Below, in pieces: positions 26,694 to 36,501 of a stretch of 64,000 nucleotides of DNA (position 1 is the first letter of the stretch; the number at the start of each line of letters is the position of its first letter). Made by a program: the position numbers and the translations under genes. This stretch comes from CBDFHF01 sp965247565 (GTDB taxonomy: Bacteria; Pseudomonadota; Gammaproteobacteria; Methylococcales; Methylomonadaceae). The notes below the pieces were generated by a model. The model was not told the DNA's origin and did no database searches. It saw nothing but the letters and a program-made list of their open reading frames with translations. The DNA is taken from positions 310,001-374,000 of the forward strand of contig CBDFHF010000002.1 in the NCBI GenBank assembly GCA_965247565.1, given 5' to 3'.

Positions 26694-27173
26694 TTAATGA
26701 CGGACGCGTCTTTTTTTAGCATGACGTTTCTTTTTAATAATCGGCTTTTGCTTTTTAGCACTCTTAGATTTGATAATCCTGGTCTTATCTAATGAGTGTG
26801 AACTAGTTTTCTTTTTAAGCGTTGGTTTATTTTCAGTCTTTTTGGCTATCAGGATATTTTTATTTATAACCGGATTTACTGACTTGATTTCCGGCGATAC
26901 TACTTTGTTTTCAGCAGGGGTAACAATAGGATTCTGAGCGGCAGTATTAACCGTAGGATTAGTTATTTTTTCAACAGCAAGGCTCTTAGGCTCGGTTCGA
27001 AAACTAAAATATAATAATAAAGCCAAGCTAGTGAGTGCCAAGATGGCTGCCATCGCAATTCTTTTAACATTCCATTGGGTAATAACTTTGGGAACGAAAA
27101 TATCGTCTTCAGATTTTTGTCCAGAAGTAGGGTATTTCACTTTAATGGTTAAGTTGCTTTTGTTTTTCATCAT
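26694..27173 (-). CDS. Membrane-anchored protein with basic tail, unknown function
   Basis: About 159 residues from ATG 27173; a TTG three codons upstream and an ATG just downstream are alternatives. After a short cytoplasmic part (IKVKYPTSGQK, VPKVITQWNVKRI) comes one membrane helix (AAILALTSLALLLYF, about 40-56), then a low-complexity region rich in Pro, Asn, Lys and Val, ending in a strongly basic stretch (KKQKPIIKKKRHAKKRRVRH). I do not recognise the family. A periplasmic Lys/Arg tail could bind peptidoglycan, LPS or nucleic acid. It is divergent from sucA and follows on the same strand as the H-NS gene, about 245 bases apart. Confidence 0.7.
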   Translation of the reverse strand: MMKNKSNLTIKVKYPTSGQKSEDDIFVPKVITQWNVKRIAMAAILALTSLALLLYFSFRTEPKSLAVEKITNPTVNTAAQNPIVTPAENKVVSPEIKSVNPVINKNILIAKKTENKPTLKKKTSSHSLDKTRIIKSKSAKKQKPIIKKKRHAKKRRVRH

Positions 27174-27321
27174 GGGATTCAACTATACTTAGGTTAGAGG
27201 TTTACCATTGTTTTGTGGTTAGATAGTGGTATTTTAGTCAGGCAACGCCTTTCATCCTGATAATATACCACTTTGATATAGACATAAGATAAAACCCCTT
27301 TGCCAAAATCGGACATCCCTC

Positions 27322-30147
27322 ATGAGTAAGCTCATCAAACTTTTTCAAGACTCTTCCAGTTTTTATGGAAGCAATGCCAGCTTTGTTGAAAATTTATATG
27401 AACAATTTCTGGAAGATCCCGATTCTGTGGAGTCCAGTTGGCGGCAACAATTTAGAGAGATCCATAACAATTCAGATTACGAAGTGCCTCATAGCCCGGT
27501 GATAGAGCGTTTCGCTGAGCTGGCACTAAAGTCCCAAGGTCGATTGGCTCAGTTACAGGGTTTCACGGAAGAAAGCGTTAAAAAGCAATCAGCGGTTGCA
27601 AGGCTAATTAATCATTACCGGGTGCGCGGACATCAAATCGCTAACAATAATCCACTGGGTAAGACTTCGCCGCCGCCTGCGGATATGGATCCAGCATATT
27701 ACGGTCTATCTGAGCCAGACATGGATACTTTGTTTGATACTGGCGCACTTCATGGTAATGATCGCTTACCGTTGCGAGAGATTATTGCCCGCCTTAAAGA
27801 AATTTACTGCGGCAGTATCGGTTCGGAGTATATGCATATTGTCGATACCCAAATTCGGCGTTGGGTTATTCATCGACTGGAAACTTATAAAGCAGATTTA
27901 GGGTTGGAGCACGATACAAAACGTTGGATTCTGAAACAATTAACCGCTGCCGAAGGCATTGAAACCCATCTGCATAATCGATTTGTTGGCCAGAAACGGT
28001 TTTCGCTGGAAGGTGGCGAATCATTAATACCCATCCTGGACGAATTAGTGCAAAGCTCTGCGGCCAAGGGTGTAAACGAAATCGTTATTGGCATGGCCCA
28101 TCGGGGACGCTTAAATGTTCTGGTTAATATTCTTGGCAAAAGCCCTGCCAGTCTATTTAGTGACTTCGCAGGTACTTCGGCGCTATCGCCTGGCGTTAGC
28201 TCAGGAGATGTCAAGTATCACATGGGTTTTTCGTCTGACATTAGTACCCCCACCAGACCCATTCATTTAACCTTAGCGTTTAATCCCTCGCATTTAGAGA
28301 TCATTAATCCGGTTGTAGAAGGATCGGTAAGAGCGAGGCAAGATCGGTCAGGGCCAGAGGGCAGAGATACTGTAATTCCGGTATTGATACATGGTGACGC
28401 AGCTTTCTCCGGACAGGGCATTGTCATGGAGACGTTAAACATGTCACAAACTCGCGCTTTTTCGACAGGCGGGACTGTGCATATTGTCATTAACAACCAA
28501 ATTGGTTTTACCACCAGTAATCCCTTGGATGCCCGCTCTACACTGTATTGCACTGATGTAGCTAGTTTGCTTCAGGCCCCGGTTTTTCACGTTAATGGCG
28601 ACGATCCGGAGGCAGTCATTTTTGTGACTAAATTAGCACTCGATTTTCGTATGACATTCAATAAAGATGTGGTGATTGATCTAATCTGCTATCGACGATT
28701 AGGCCATAATGAAGCGGATGAGCCAGCCACAACGCAGCCAATCATGTATAAAAAAATCCGCAAGCGTAAAACTACGCGCAAAATTTATGCGGAAAAATTG
28801 ATTGATGAAGGCGTCATTTCCGCAGAACAGTCAGCACAGATGGAACAGGATTATCAGAACATTTTAGAAGCTGGTGAAGTTGTATCTAGACCGCTAGCTA
28901 CTGATGGGAATTACACCTACGGCGAACAATGGAACCAGTTTTTACATAAAAATTGGGAGCATCCTGCCAACACTGCGATTTCGATGGATCGTTTACGTTA
29001 CTGCAACGATCGTATGCAGCGATTGCCGGCGGGTTTTGAATTGCATCCGCGCGTTGCCAAGGTAATGGAAAATCGACGTAAAATGGCGGCTGGCGCCATG
29101 CCCCTGGATTGGGGGTTTGCCGAAAATATGGCTTACGCCAGCTTGCTTATGGAAAAATACGATGTGCGCTTGACAGGCCAGGATGTTGGAAGAGGCACGT
29201 TTGTCCACCGCCATGCGGTTTTACACAATCAAATAAACAACAAAACTTATGTTCCGCTAAAGCATCTTGATAAAGACCAAGGACGAGCTCAGATTTACGA
29301 TTCCTTACTTTCTGAAGCCGGTGTACTGGGCTTTGAATATGGTTATAGTACTACCATGCCCAATACATTAACGATTTGGGAAGCGCAGTTTGGTGATTTT
29401 GCGAATGGTGCTCAAGTTGTTATCGATCAATTTATCAGTTCAGGGGAGAATAAATGGGGGCGTTTGTGCGGACTAGTGATGCTGCTTCCGCACGGATTTG
29501 AAGGACAGGGGCCAGAGCATTCTTCGGCCCGATTAGAGCGATATCTGCAGTTGTGCGCTGAACACAATATACAGGTTTGTAATCCGACTACGCCCGCACA
29601 AATATTCCATTTATTGCGTAGGCAAATGCTGCGTCCTTATCGTAAGCCACTAATTGTTATGAGTCCAAAAAGCCTGCTTCGGCACAAATTGGCTGTTTCT
29701 ACGCTGGAAGAACTCACTACCGGCCATTTCCAACCGCTAATTCCTGAGCAAGATGAGATTAACCCCCAGCAAGTAAAACGGGTTATTTTATGTGCGGGTA
29801 AGGTCTATTATGACCTTTTGGAAAGTCGCCGACTGGATGAATTGAAACATGTCGCCATTATCCGTCTGGAACAACTTTATCCTTTCCCCGATGAATTATT
29901 CAAGAAGGAAATAGCAAGATATCCACATCTGGAGGAGTTGGTGTGGTGTCAGGAAGAACCGCAAAATCAAGGCGCATGGTATCAAACCCGGCACCATCTG
30001 GTAGATAAGCTTGCCTATAATATACGTGTATCATATAGCGGCAGGGATGCTTCTGCCGCGCCCGCTGTCGGCAATTTCCGCGTCCATATTGAACAACAAA
30101 AAGCCGTAGTTCATTCGGCTTTGTACGGTAACCATTCAGGAAAATAA
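27322..30147 (+). CDS. sucA: 2-oxoglutarate dehydrogenase E1 component
   Basis: Thiamine-diphosphate enzyme that decarboxylates 2-oxoglutarate in the TCA cycle. The 941-residue length is standard. The N-terminus (SSFYGSNASFVENLYEQFLEDPDSV) is the segment that binds the E2 core. Active-site and cofactor motifs include IGMAHRGRLNVLVN, FNPSHLEIINPVVEGSVRA, GDAAFSGQGIVMETLNMS, VINNQIGFTT and YRRLGHNEADEP. The ATG lacks a strong ribosome binding site. It is followed after one base by the E2 gene. Confidence 0.98.
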   Translation: MSKLIKLFQDSSSFYGSNASFVENLYEQFLEDPDSVESSWRQQFREIHNNSDYEVPHSPVIERFAELALKSQGRLAQLQGFTEESVKKQSAVARLINHYRVRGHQIANNNPLGKTSPPPADMDPAYYGLSEPDMDTLFDTGALHGNDRLPLREIIARLKEIYCGSIGSEYMHIVDTQIRRWVIHRLETYKADLGLEHDTKRWILKQLTAAEGIETHLHNRFVGQKRFSLEGGESLIPILDELVQSSAAKGVNEIVIGMAHRGRLNVLVNILGKSPASLFSDFAGTSALSPGVSSGDVKYHMGFSSDISTPTRPIHLTLAFNPSHLEIINPVVEGSVRARQDRSGPEGRDTVIPVLIHGDAAFSGQGIVMETLNMSQTRAFSTGGTVHIVINNQIGFTTSNPLDARSTLYCTDVASLLQAPVFHVNGDDPEAVIFVTKLALDFRMTFNKDVVIDLICYRRLGHNEADEPATTQPIMYKKIRKRKTTRKIYAEKLIDEGVISAEQSAQMEQDYQNILEAGEVVSRPLATDGNYTYGEQWNQFLHKNWEHPANTAISMDRLRYCNDRMQRLPAGFELHPRVAKVMENRRKMAAGAMPLDWGFAENMAYASLLMEKYDVRLTGQDVGRGTFVHRHAVLHNQINNKTYVPLKHLDKDQGRAQIYDSLLSEAGVLGFEYGYSTTMPNTLTIWEAQFGDFANGAQVVIDQFISSGENKWGRLCGLVMLLPHGFEGQGPEHSSARLERYLQLCAEHNIQVCNPTTPAQIFHLLRRQMLRPYRKPLIVMSPKSLLRHKLAVSTLEELTTGHFQPLIPEQDEINPQQVKRVILCAGKVYYDLLESRRLDELKHVAIIRLEQLYPFPDELFKKEIARYPHLEELVWCQEEPQNQGAWYQTRHHLVDKLAYNIRVSYSGRDASAAPAVGNFRVHIEQQKAVVHSALYGNHSGK

Positions 30148-30148
30148 C

Positions 30149-31384
30149 ATGAGTATTGAAGTTTTAGTTCCAAACCTGCCAGAGTCTGTTTCTGATGCCA
30201 CCTTGATCAGCTGGCTTAAGCAACCGGGTGACAGCGTTGCCAAAAATGAGCATTTAGTTGACCTGGAAACCGATAAAGTGGTGCTCGAAGTTGTTGCTCA
30301 GGAAGCCGGGGTGCTCAGTAAAATACTCAAAGATAACGGTGCTATCGTTGTTAGTGGAGAGGCGTTAGCAGTGTTAGAACAACAGACTGTGCAAAACTCG
30401 GTCTCTCTCAAGCCGGAGGAGCCGGCTGAAATTGATCACGAACATGCAGATACACCGCTCAGTCCATCGGTCCGTCGTATCATTCATGAGCATGGCTTGG
30501 ATCCAGCCGTTATCAAAGGAACCGGCAAAGATGGTCGTCTGACGAAAAGCGATGTGTTGGAACACCTTAATCAGCAAGCCTTGCAAGAAGCGCAAATCAT
30601 CCCGGTAGTTAACAGGACCCAACCGGAAGCCCTTAAGGAGCCTAAGGAGGTCGAAGAGACTATTAGGACGCCTGTTTCTAACTTACGGCCCGAGCAACGG
30701 GTGCCGATGACGCGATTACGCGCTAAGGTTGCCGAGCGCTTATTGCAAGCGCAACAAAATGCGGCCATGTTGACTACATTCAATGAAGTCAACATGCAGT
30801 ACGTCATTGATCTGCGCAATCAATACAAAGCCCGGTTTGAGCAAAAGCATAATGTAAAGCTAGGTTTTATGTCGTTTTTTGTTAAAGCCTCTATCGAGGC
30901 ACTTAAACGATTTCCAGCCATTAACGCATCAATTGATGATAACGATATTATCTACCACGGCTACTATGATATTGGCATTGCTGTCAGTACCGAACGAGGC
31001 TTAATCGTGCCGGTGCTACGCGATGCAGATCAACTTGATTTTGCTGGCATTGAACAAAGTATTGTCGATTTCGGCGCCAAAACTCGCGCCGGCACGTTAA
31101 GCTACGATGACTTGAAGGGCGGAACATTCACCATTACAAACGGTGGTATTTTTGGTTCCATGCTATCAACGCCAATACTCAATCCCCCGCAATGTGCGAT
31201 TTTAGGCATGCATGCTATTAAAGAAAGGCCTGTGGTAGAAAACGGTCAAGTCGTGATTAGACCAATCATGTATTTGGCATTATCGTACGATCACCGGTTG
31301 GTTGATGGTCGGGAGGCCGTACAATTTTTAGTCACTATCAAAGAATGCTTGGAATCGCCCGCTCACTTACTACTGAATATTTAA
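30149..31384 (+). CDS. sucB: 2-oxoglutarate dehydrogenase E2, dihydrolipoyl succinyltransferase
   Basis: Core acyltransferase of the 2-oxoglutarate dehydrogenase complex, 411 residues. The order is one lipoyl domain (LVDLETDKVVLEV, lipoyl-Lys near residue 43), a linker, a peripheral subunit-binding domain (SPSVRRIIHEHGLDPAVIKGTGKDGRLTKSDVL, about 108-142), and the catalytic domain ending in SYDHRLVDGREAVQFL with the catalytic His and Asp intact. It starts one base after sucA and ends four bases before the lpd-like gene. All motifs are normal, in contrast to the E3 protein that follows. Confidence 0.98.
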   Translation: MSIEVLVPNLPESVSDATLISWLKQPGDSVAKNEHLVDLETDKVVLEVVAQEAGVLSKILKDNGAIVVSGEALAVLEQQTVQNSVSLKPEEPAEIDHEHADTPLSPSVRRIIHEHGLDPAVIKGTGKDGRLTKSDVLEHLNQQALQEAQIIPVVNRTQPEALKEPKEVEETIRTPVSNLRPEQRVPMTRLRAKVAERLLQAQQNAAMLTTFNEVNMQYVIDLRNQYKARFEQKHNVKLGFMSFFVKASIEALKRFPAINASIDDNDIIYHGYYDIGIAVSTERGLIVPVLRDADQLDFAGIEQSIVDFGAKTRAGTLSYDDLKGGTFTITNGGIFGSMLSTPILNPPQCAILGMHAIKERPVVENGQVVIRPIMYLALSYDHRLVDGREAVQFLVTIKECLESPAHLLLNI

Positions 31385-31388
31385 TGCC

Positions 31389-32822
31389 ATGCCTACTATG
31401 CAGAATTACGATGTTGTTGTTATCGGGGCAGGACCTGCGGGATATATCAGTGCTATTCGTAGCGCCCAGCTCGGCCTAAAAACTGCGTGTATCGATAATT
31501 GGTGTGATGTGAATGGTCGATCGAATCCGGGTGGTGCCTATCTAAATGCCGGATGTGTCGCCTCCATGACCTTACTGGAGTCGGCAAAGGCTTATCATTC
31601 TCTAAAAAATGAAACTCAGCAACACGGCATTAAAGCAGAAGCAGTATCAATCGACATTAAGCAGATGATGCAACGTAAAGATCGGATTGTTTCCGAACTT
31701 AGTCATAAAATTGCTGATTTATTTAAAGCGCACGGCATAAGACATATTCATGCTAAGGCAAAATTGGTCAATGCAAAATTGCTAGAAATTTTTCCTGTCG
31801 ATCAAACGGCCAGCTCATTTCTAGAAGCGGAAAATATTATTCTGGCAACCGGATCATCACCCGTAGAGCTAAGTTGTGCGCCCATCGACAACGACTTGAT
31901 TATCGATACCAGCGCCGCACTCAATTTGGCTGAAATGCCCAAACGTCTGGCGTTTATCGGTGCCGGAATTAAGGGACTGGAAATCGCCAGCATATGGAAT
32001 AGGCTGGGTGCAGAAACCATCCTGCTGGAGGCACAGGAGACTTTTTTAAGCTTACCCGACCAGCTAATTGCCCGTGAAGCCTATCGCATCTTTACAGAAC
32101 AGGGTTTAAAGCTACACCTGGGTGCGCGGGTTATTTCCACCAAAAAAGCCAATAAAAAAGTTACCTTAGAGTTTCAAGACCATGAAGGCACTCATACACT
32201 AACGGTTGATAAACTGGTAGTCGCCTCCGGTCGCAAGCCTAATTCAGAGAATCTCGCCGCCCCGGAAGCCAATTTATTGCTTGATGAAAATGGTTACGTG
32301 CATGTTGACGAAAACTGTCGTACCAACTTGCCGGGAGTTTATGCGGTCGGCGACTTGACCCTACTTGGGCCTATGCTAGCTCATAAAGGCATTGAAGAAG
32401 GTGTTTTTGTAGCCGAACAAATCGCCGGATTACACTCGCCGATCAACTACCACTTGCTCCCCAGCGTTATATACACCGATCCCGAAATCGCTTGGGTGGG
32501 GCAAACTGAACAAACATTAAGAAGTTTAGGTGAATCAATTAAAATCGGTATCTTTCCTTTTTCTGCATCAGCTAGAGCGCACACTTTAGACGACAAGGAA
32601 GGCATGATTAAAATCATTGCTGACGCTCACAATGACACCATCCTTGGCGTTCATATCATCGGCGCACACGCCTCAGAATTGATTGCAGAAGCAGTATTAG
32701 CCATGGAGTTTTCTGCCAGCAGTGAAGATCTGGCAAGAACCATACACGCGCATCCTACCTTATCAGAAGCGATGCATGAAGCCGCATTGGCCCTTAAAGG
32801 TAGTGCATTACATTTGCCGTGA
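31389..32822 (+). CDS. Dihydrolipoamide dehydrogenase-like protein lacking a redox cysteine
   Basis: E3-family flavoprotein of 477 residues in the normal place for lpd. The FAD motif GAGPAGY, the NAD motif GAGIKGLE, YAVGDLT and the C-terminal active-site pair in HAHPTLSE (H455, E460) are present. The redox box, normally GGTCLNVGCIPSK, here reads GGAYLNAGCVASM: the first Cys is Tyr51, the second is Cys56, and the conserved Lys is Met60. The nucleotide text at 31536-31568 is an uninterrupted coding frame. Without the disulfide, normal dihydrolipoamide oxidation should not occur. It may be a repurposed or structural E3, with a true lpd elsewhere. Confidence 0.9.
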   Translation: MPTMQNYDVVVIGAGPAGYISAIRSAQLGLKTACIDNWCDVNGRSNPGGAYLNAGCVASMTLLESAKAYHSLKNETQQHGIKAEAVSIDIKQMMQRKDRIVSELSHKIADLFKAHGIRHIHAKAKLVNAKLLEIFPVDQTASSFLEAENIILATGSSPVELSCAPIDNDLIIDTSAALNLAEMPKRLAFIGAGIKGLEIASIWNRLGAETILLEAQETFLSLPDQLIAREAYRIFTEQGLKLHLGARVISTKKANKKVTLEFQDHEGTHTLTVDKLVVASGRKPNSENLAAPEANLLLDENGYVHVDENCRTNLPGVYAVGDLTLLGPMLAHKGIEEGVFVAEQIAGLHSPINYHLLPSVIYTDPEIAWVGQTEQTLRSLGESIKIGIFPFSASARAHTLDDKEGMIKIIADAHNDTILGVHIIGAHASELIAEAVLAMEFSASSEDLARTIHAHPTLSEAMHEAALALKGSALHLP

Positions 32823-32937
32823 ATATTGTCGATCGTATAGATCTATTTTCTTGGCCTTGTTTTTTTTGTGCCGATTCCACTACCCCTGTTCTGCTCCCGG
32901 CTTAACAGATCTTAATTTTTACATAGTTATTTCGTAA

Positions 32938-34635
32938 TTAATCTAAATTATCCGTTACCGCCCCTTTAGAAGCCGAACTCACCAATTTGGCATATTTTGC
33001 CAATACGCCACGGGTATATCGTGGCGTAGGCTGTTTCCAGCTTGACAAGCGATGAGCGATTTCTCCTGCTTCTACATGTAAGGTTAACTGCTTGGTTTCG
33101 GCATCAATAGTGATTTGATCACCGTCTTGGACAATGGCTAACGCGCCACCGACGTGGGCTTCCGGAGTAATGTGGCCGACCACGAAACCATGGGTGCCGC
33201 CAGAGAAACGACCGTCGGTGATCAAAGCCACTTCTTTGCCTAAGCCTTTACCCATCACCGCTGAAGTCGGAGACAACATTTCGCGCATGCCGGGGCCACC
33301 TTTGGGGCCTTCGTAGCGGATCACGATGACATCGCCTTTGACGATGTTGCCGTTCAGAATGGCTTGCAGGGCTTGTTCTTCGGCATCAAATACTTTGGCG
33401 GTACCGGTAAATACCAAGCCTTCTTTGCCGGTGATTTTGGCAACCGCACCTTCGGTTGCCAGGTTGCCGTATAAAATGCTTAAGTGACTGTCTTTTTTAA
33501 TCGGATTGCTGAGCGGACGAATAATGTCCTGGCCTTCGATATACGGTTTAACGTCGGCCAGATTTTCCGCCAAGGTAAGGCCGGTTACGGTTAGGCAGTC
33601 GCCGTGCAATAAGCCGATATTCAATAATTCTTTCATCAGCGGTTGAATACCGCCGATTTCCACCAGCTCAGCCATGGAATATTGGCCGCTAGGCTTAAGG
33701 TCGGCGAGCATGGGCACTTTTTCGCCGATGCGAGTGAAGTCGTCCAGAGTTAAATCTACACCGGTCGCGTTAGCCATAGCCAGCAAATGCAGGACCGCAT
33801 TGGTGGAACCGCCCAAGGCGATGACCACCGTTATAGCATTTTCAAACGCGGCTTTACTCATGATGTCGCGCGGTTTGATGTTGTTTTTTAATAATTCCAG
33901 TACCGCAGCGCCGGCGCGTTCACAGTCCAGGCGTTTGTCGTCGGAAATCGCGGTTTGCGCAGAGCTGTTTGGTAAACTCATGCCCAAGGCTTCGATGGCG
34001 GAAGCCATGGTGTTGGCGGTATACATGCCGCCGCAAGAGCCTGCGCCCGGAATGGCTTTGGCTTCAATGGCTGCGAGTTCCGCGTCGTCGATTTTATTGT
34101 TGGCTCTAGCACCTACTGCTTCAAATACGGACACCACGTCCAGTTTTTTGTTGTTGTGGCAGCCGGATAAAATCGTGCCGCCATACACAAAAATGGCCGG
34201 GCGATTTAAGCGGGCAATGGCAATCAAACAGCCGGGCATGTTTTTGTCGCAGCCGCCGATGGCGACAATACCGTCAAAGCCTTGGCAGCCGACCACGGTT
34301 TCAATGGAATCGGCAATCACTTCGCGGGACACCAGCGAGTATTTCATGCCTTCGGTGCCCATGGATATACCGTCGGAGATAGTAATGGTGTTGAAGATGA
34401 CTGCTTTACCGTTGGCCTTATTTACACCGACGGCGGCATCGTCAGCCAGCTTATTGATGTGCATATTGCACGGCGTGACCATGCTCCAGGTGGAAGCGAT
34501 GCCGATTTGCGGTTTTTTAAAGTCTTCGTTGCTAAAGCCTACTGCGTGCAACATGGCACGGCTAGGCGCGCGTTCCATGCCATCTACAACTTGTGAGGAA
34601 AAGGTGCGGGTGTTGTTGTCACCTGAGTTAGCCAT
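32938..34635 (-). CDS. ilvD: Dihydroxy-acid dehydratase
   Basis: Fe-S dehydratase of branched-chain amino-acid synthesis, acting on dihydroxy-isovalerate and dihydroxy-methylvalerate. The 565-residue protein has cluster cysteines in TPCNMH (C56), GGCDKNMPGC (about 128) and GSCGGMYTANTM (about 200), a three-Cys arrangement consistent with the family. The C-terminal RFSGGTHGFVVGHITPEA motif is intact. It is a single-gene unit, tail-to-tail with the lpd-like gene (115 bases apart). The 230 bases upstream show no gene. The long plus-strand frame opposite it is a shadow. Confidence 0.98.
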   Translation of the reverse strand: MANSGDNNTRTFSSQVVDGMERAPSRAMLHAVGFSNEDFKKPQIGIASTWSMVTPCNMHINKLADDAAVGVNKANGKAVIFNTITISDGISMGTEGMKYSLVSREVIADSIETVVGCQGFDGIVAIGGCDKNMPGCLIAIARLNRPAIFVYGGTILSGCHNNKKLDVVSVFEAVGARANNKIDDAELAAIEAKAIPGAGSCGGMYTANTMASAIEALGMSLPNSSAQTAISDDKRLDCERAGAAVLELLKNNIKPRDIMSKAAFENAITVVIALGGSTNAVLHLLAMANATGVDLTLDDFTRIGEKVPMLADLKPSGQYSMAELVEIGGIQPLMKELLNIGLLHGDCLTVTGLTLAENLADVKPYIEGQDIIRPLSNPIKKDSHLSILYGNLATEGAVAKITGKEGLVFTGTAKVFDAEEQALQAILNGNIVKGDVIVIRYEGPKGGPGMREMLSPTSAVMGKGLGKEVALITDGRFSGGTHGFVVGHITPEAHVGGALAIVQDGDQITIDAETKQLTLHVEAGEIAHRLSSWKQPTPRYTRGVLAKYAKLVSSASKGAVTDNLD

Positions 34636-34868
34636 GTAAAATTGTCCGAAAGTTAAGTGATGAAAAGAAAGTAATTATTTAGCAAGCGAGACGATAAAGA
34701 TGAAAAGTTGAACTTGTTTAGTCGCTGCATCTTGGGTCTTTGATCTTGCAAAAATAAATCTGCTAGGATTTTAAAACGTTGCAGACTAACATTTATTGAA
34801 TAGTTGCAAAACGTGAAGATATTTTTAAACCGTTTCTGTAAATACCGGTAGGCGGTGTTTTCGAATGC

Positions 34869-35540
34869 TTAAAAGGTATCCCAACTGCTGTTTTTTCTGC
34901 CCAAGCTGAGTTTTGGTAATAGAAAACCCAGCAATACACTAACTAAAGTTAATATACCGCCGTATAAAAACCAGTCCTGGTTAGAGCTATCTTTCATAGA
35001 CTGGTTTTCAAGCTTGAGTTTTTCCAACTCCCGTTCAGTATTTACTACGCGCTCTTGTAGTTCGTCTCGCTGTTCTTTCAACTGAATAACATTTGCCGAA
35101 CTCTGTTTTATTTCAATAAGTTCACGATTCAATTGATCCCGTTCGTCTGTTAATGATTGCTCAAGAGGAGTGTCTGGAGTCAGAGTTTCCTTTAACTTGT
35201 TTAATTCCTCATTGAGTTTGTCATTATCTGCTTGTAACGCGCTCAAATTTTTATTGGCTACTTCCAACTGTGAGCGACTAGCAGGCTCATCCATGGTGTT
35301 GCGAGTAGGCATGTAACCGACTGTGCCATTATCTGTGCGTAAATAGGAGAATCCGCTGGCTTTATTTTCTTTTATAACTGTTAGCGGTGTCCCGGATGGT
35401 AATGTCTTGATGATTTTACTTTGGTTATCTTCTTCGCTTCTTAAAGCCAGACTTAGCTTATCAGTCACATAGACTGTTTTAGCGTGAGCGGAAGCAAAAG
35501 ACAGCAAAAGAATAAAAAAAGCGCTGATGAGTTTTTTCAC
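34869..35540 (-). CDS. SH3-domain protein with coiled coil and C-terminal anchor (YgiM type)
   Basis: A 223-residue protein of the SH3-and-anchor type. I choose GTG 35540, which gives a clean signal peptide (VKKLISAFFILLLSFASAHA) and has AGAG about eight bases upstream; longer starts run into argF. After the signal comes a bacterial SH3 domain (about 24-85), then a coiled coil rich in Leu, Glu and Lys (about 95-185), then one membrane helix (GGILTLVSVLLGFLL) near the C-terminus. Its role is unknown, probably cell-envelope related. It follows argF with about 43 bases between, possibly in the same transcript. Confidence 0.9.
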   Translation of the reverse strand: MKKLISAFFILLLSFASAHAKTVYVTDKLSLALRSEEDNQSKIIKTLPSGTPLTVIKENKASGFSYLRTDNGTVGYMPTRNTMDEPASRSQLEVANKNLSALQADNDKLNEELNKLKETLTPDTPLEQSLTDERDQLNRELIEIKQSSANVIQLKEQRDELQERVVNTERELEKLKLENQSMKDSSNQDWFLYGGILTLVSVLLGFLLPKLSLGRKNSSWDTF

Positions 35541-35583
35541 ATAAATCTCTAAAGTTAATCTTCTAATGGCGTCAATGGTAACG

Positions 35584-36486
35584 CTATTTTTTGCACAAGA
35601 GAAATTCAAGCAAGGCTTTTTGTGCATGTAAGCGATTTTCGGCTTCATCGAAAACAACGCTTTGTTCACCATCGATGATTTCAGCTGTTACTTCTTCACC
35701 GCGGTGAGCGGGTAGACAGTGCATAAACAAAGCATCGTTGTGAGCAACTTCCATAGTTTCAGCACTCACCTGATAATTTTTAAAAGCCGCTTCCCGTTGC
35801 TTTTGCTCCTCTTCCTGCCCCATGCTGGCCCACACATCAGTAACGCACAAATCCGAGTTTTTTGCTGCTTCCAACGGGGTGCTAAAAAACTTAATACGGT
35901 TACCCGCAGCTGTTACGATAGCCGAGTCCGGTTGATAACCCTCAGGTGCCGCAATGTGCAAGTTAAAATCTAGCACGGTTGCTGCATCGATATAGGAATG
36001 ACACATATTGTTGCCATCACCTATCCATGTAACAGTTTTGCCTTTAATGTCACCGCGATATTCAAAATAAGTCTGCATATCAGCCAATAATTGGCAAGGA
36101 TGTTGTAAATCCGTTAAACCATTGATCACAGGTACTCTAGAATACTTGGCAAATGTGGTGACGGTTTCATGATGGTTTGTTCTAAGCATAATGCCGTCTA
36201 CCATGCTAGATATCACTTTTGCACTGTCTTGCAAAGGTTCGCCTCTGCCTAGCTGCGTATCTCTGGGAGAAAGAAATAGGGCGCTACCGCCAAAATGACT
36301 CATGCCAGCTTCAAAAGAAATACGGGTGCGAGTCGATGATTTTTCAAAAACCATCGCTAATACTTGGCCTTTCAGTGGTTGATAATTTGGATCGCGGTGG
36401 TTTTTTAGTTCAATCGCTCTACTGATTAAACGACGGAATTCATCGCCGGTTAAATCCAATAGAGTAATAAAATGTCTGGGATTCAT
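35584..36486 (-). CDS. argF: Ornithine carbamoyltransferase
   Basis: Makes citrulline from ornithine and carbamoyl phosphate in arginine synthesis. The 300-residue protein has the carbamoyl-phosphate motif KSSTRTR (about 50-56), MLRTNHHE, DLQHPCQ and the ornithine-binding HCLPAHRGEE. The ATG is 15 bases after the argD stop, and the two form an arginine operon with argD first. Confidence 0.98.
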   Translation of the reverse strand: MNPRHFITLLDLTGDEFRRLISRAIELKNHRDPNYQPLKGQVLAMVFEKSSTRTRISFEAGMSHFGGSALFLSPRDTQLGRGEPLQDSAKVISSMVDGIMLRTNHHETVTTFAKYSRVPVINGLTDLQHPCQLLADMQTYFEYRGDIKGKTVTWIGDGNNMCHSYIDAATVLDFNLHIAAPEGYQPDSAIVTAAGNRIKFFSTPLEAAKNSDLCVTDVWASMGQEEEQKQREAAFKNYQVSAETMEVAHNDALFMHCLPAHRGEEVTAEIIDGEQSVVFDEAENRLHAQKALLEFLLCKK

Positions 36487-36501
36487 ACTAGGATAGTTAG
36501 T

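Noticed and set aside
33674..34639. A 321-codon plus-strand frame opposite ilvD
   Set aside because: It lies wholly antisense to a clear ilvD gene, its translation is low-complexity Ala/Ser/Met text with no known motif, and it reflects codon bias on the other strand.
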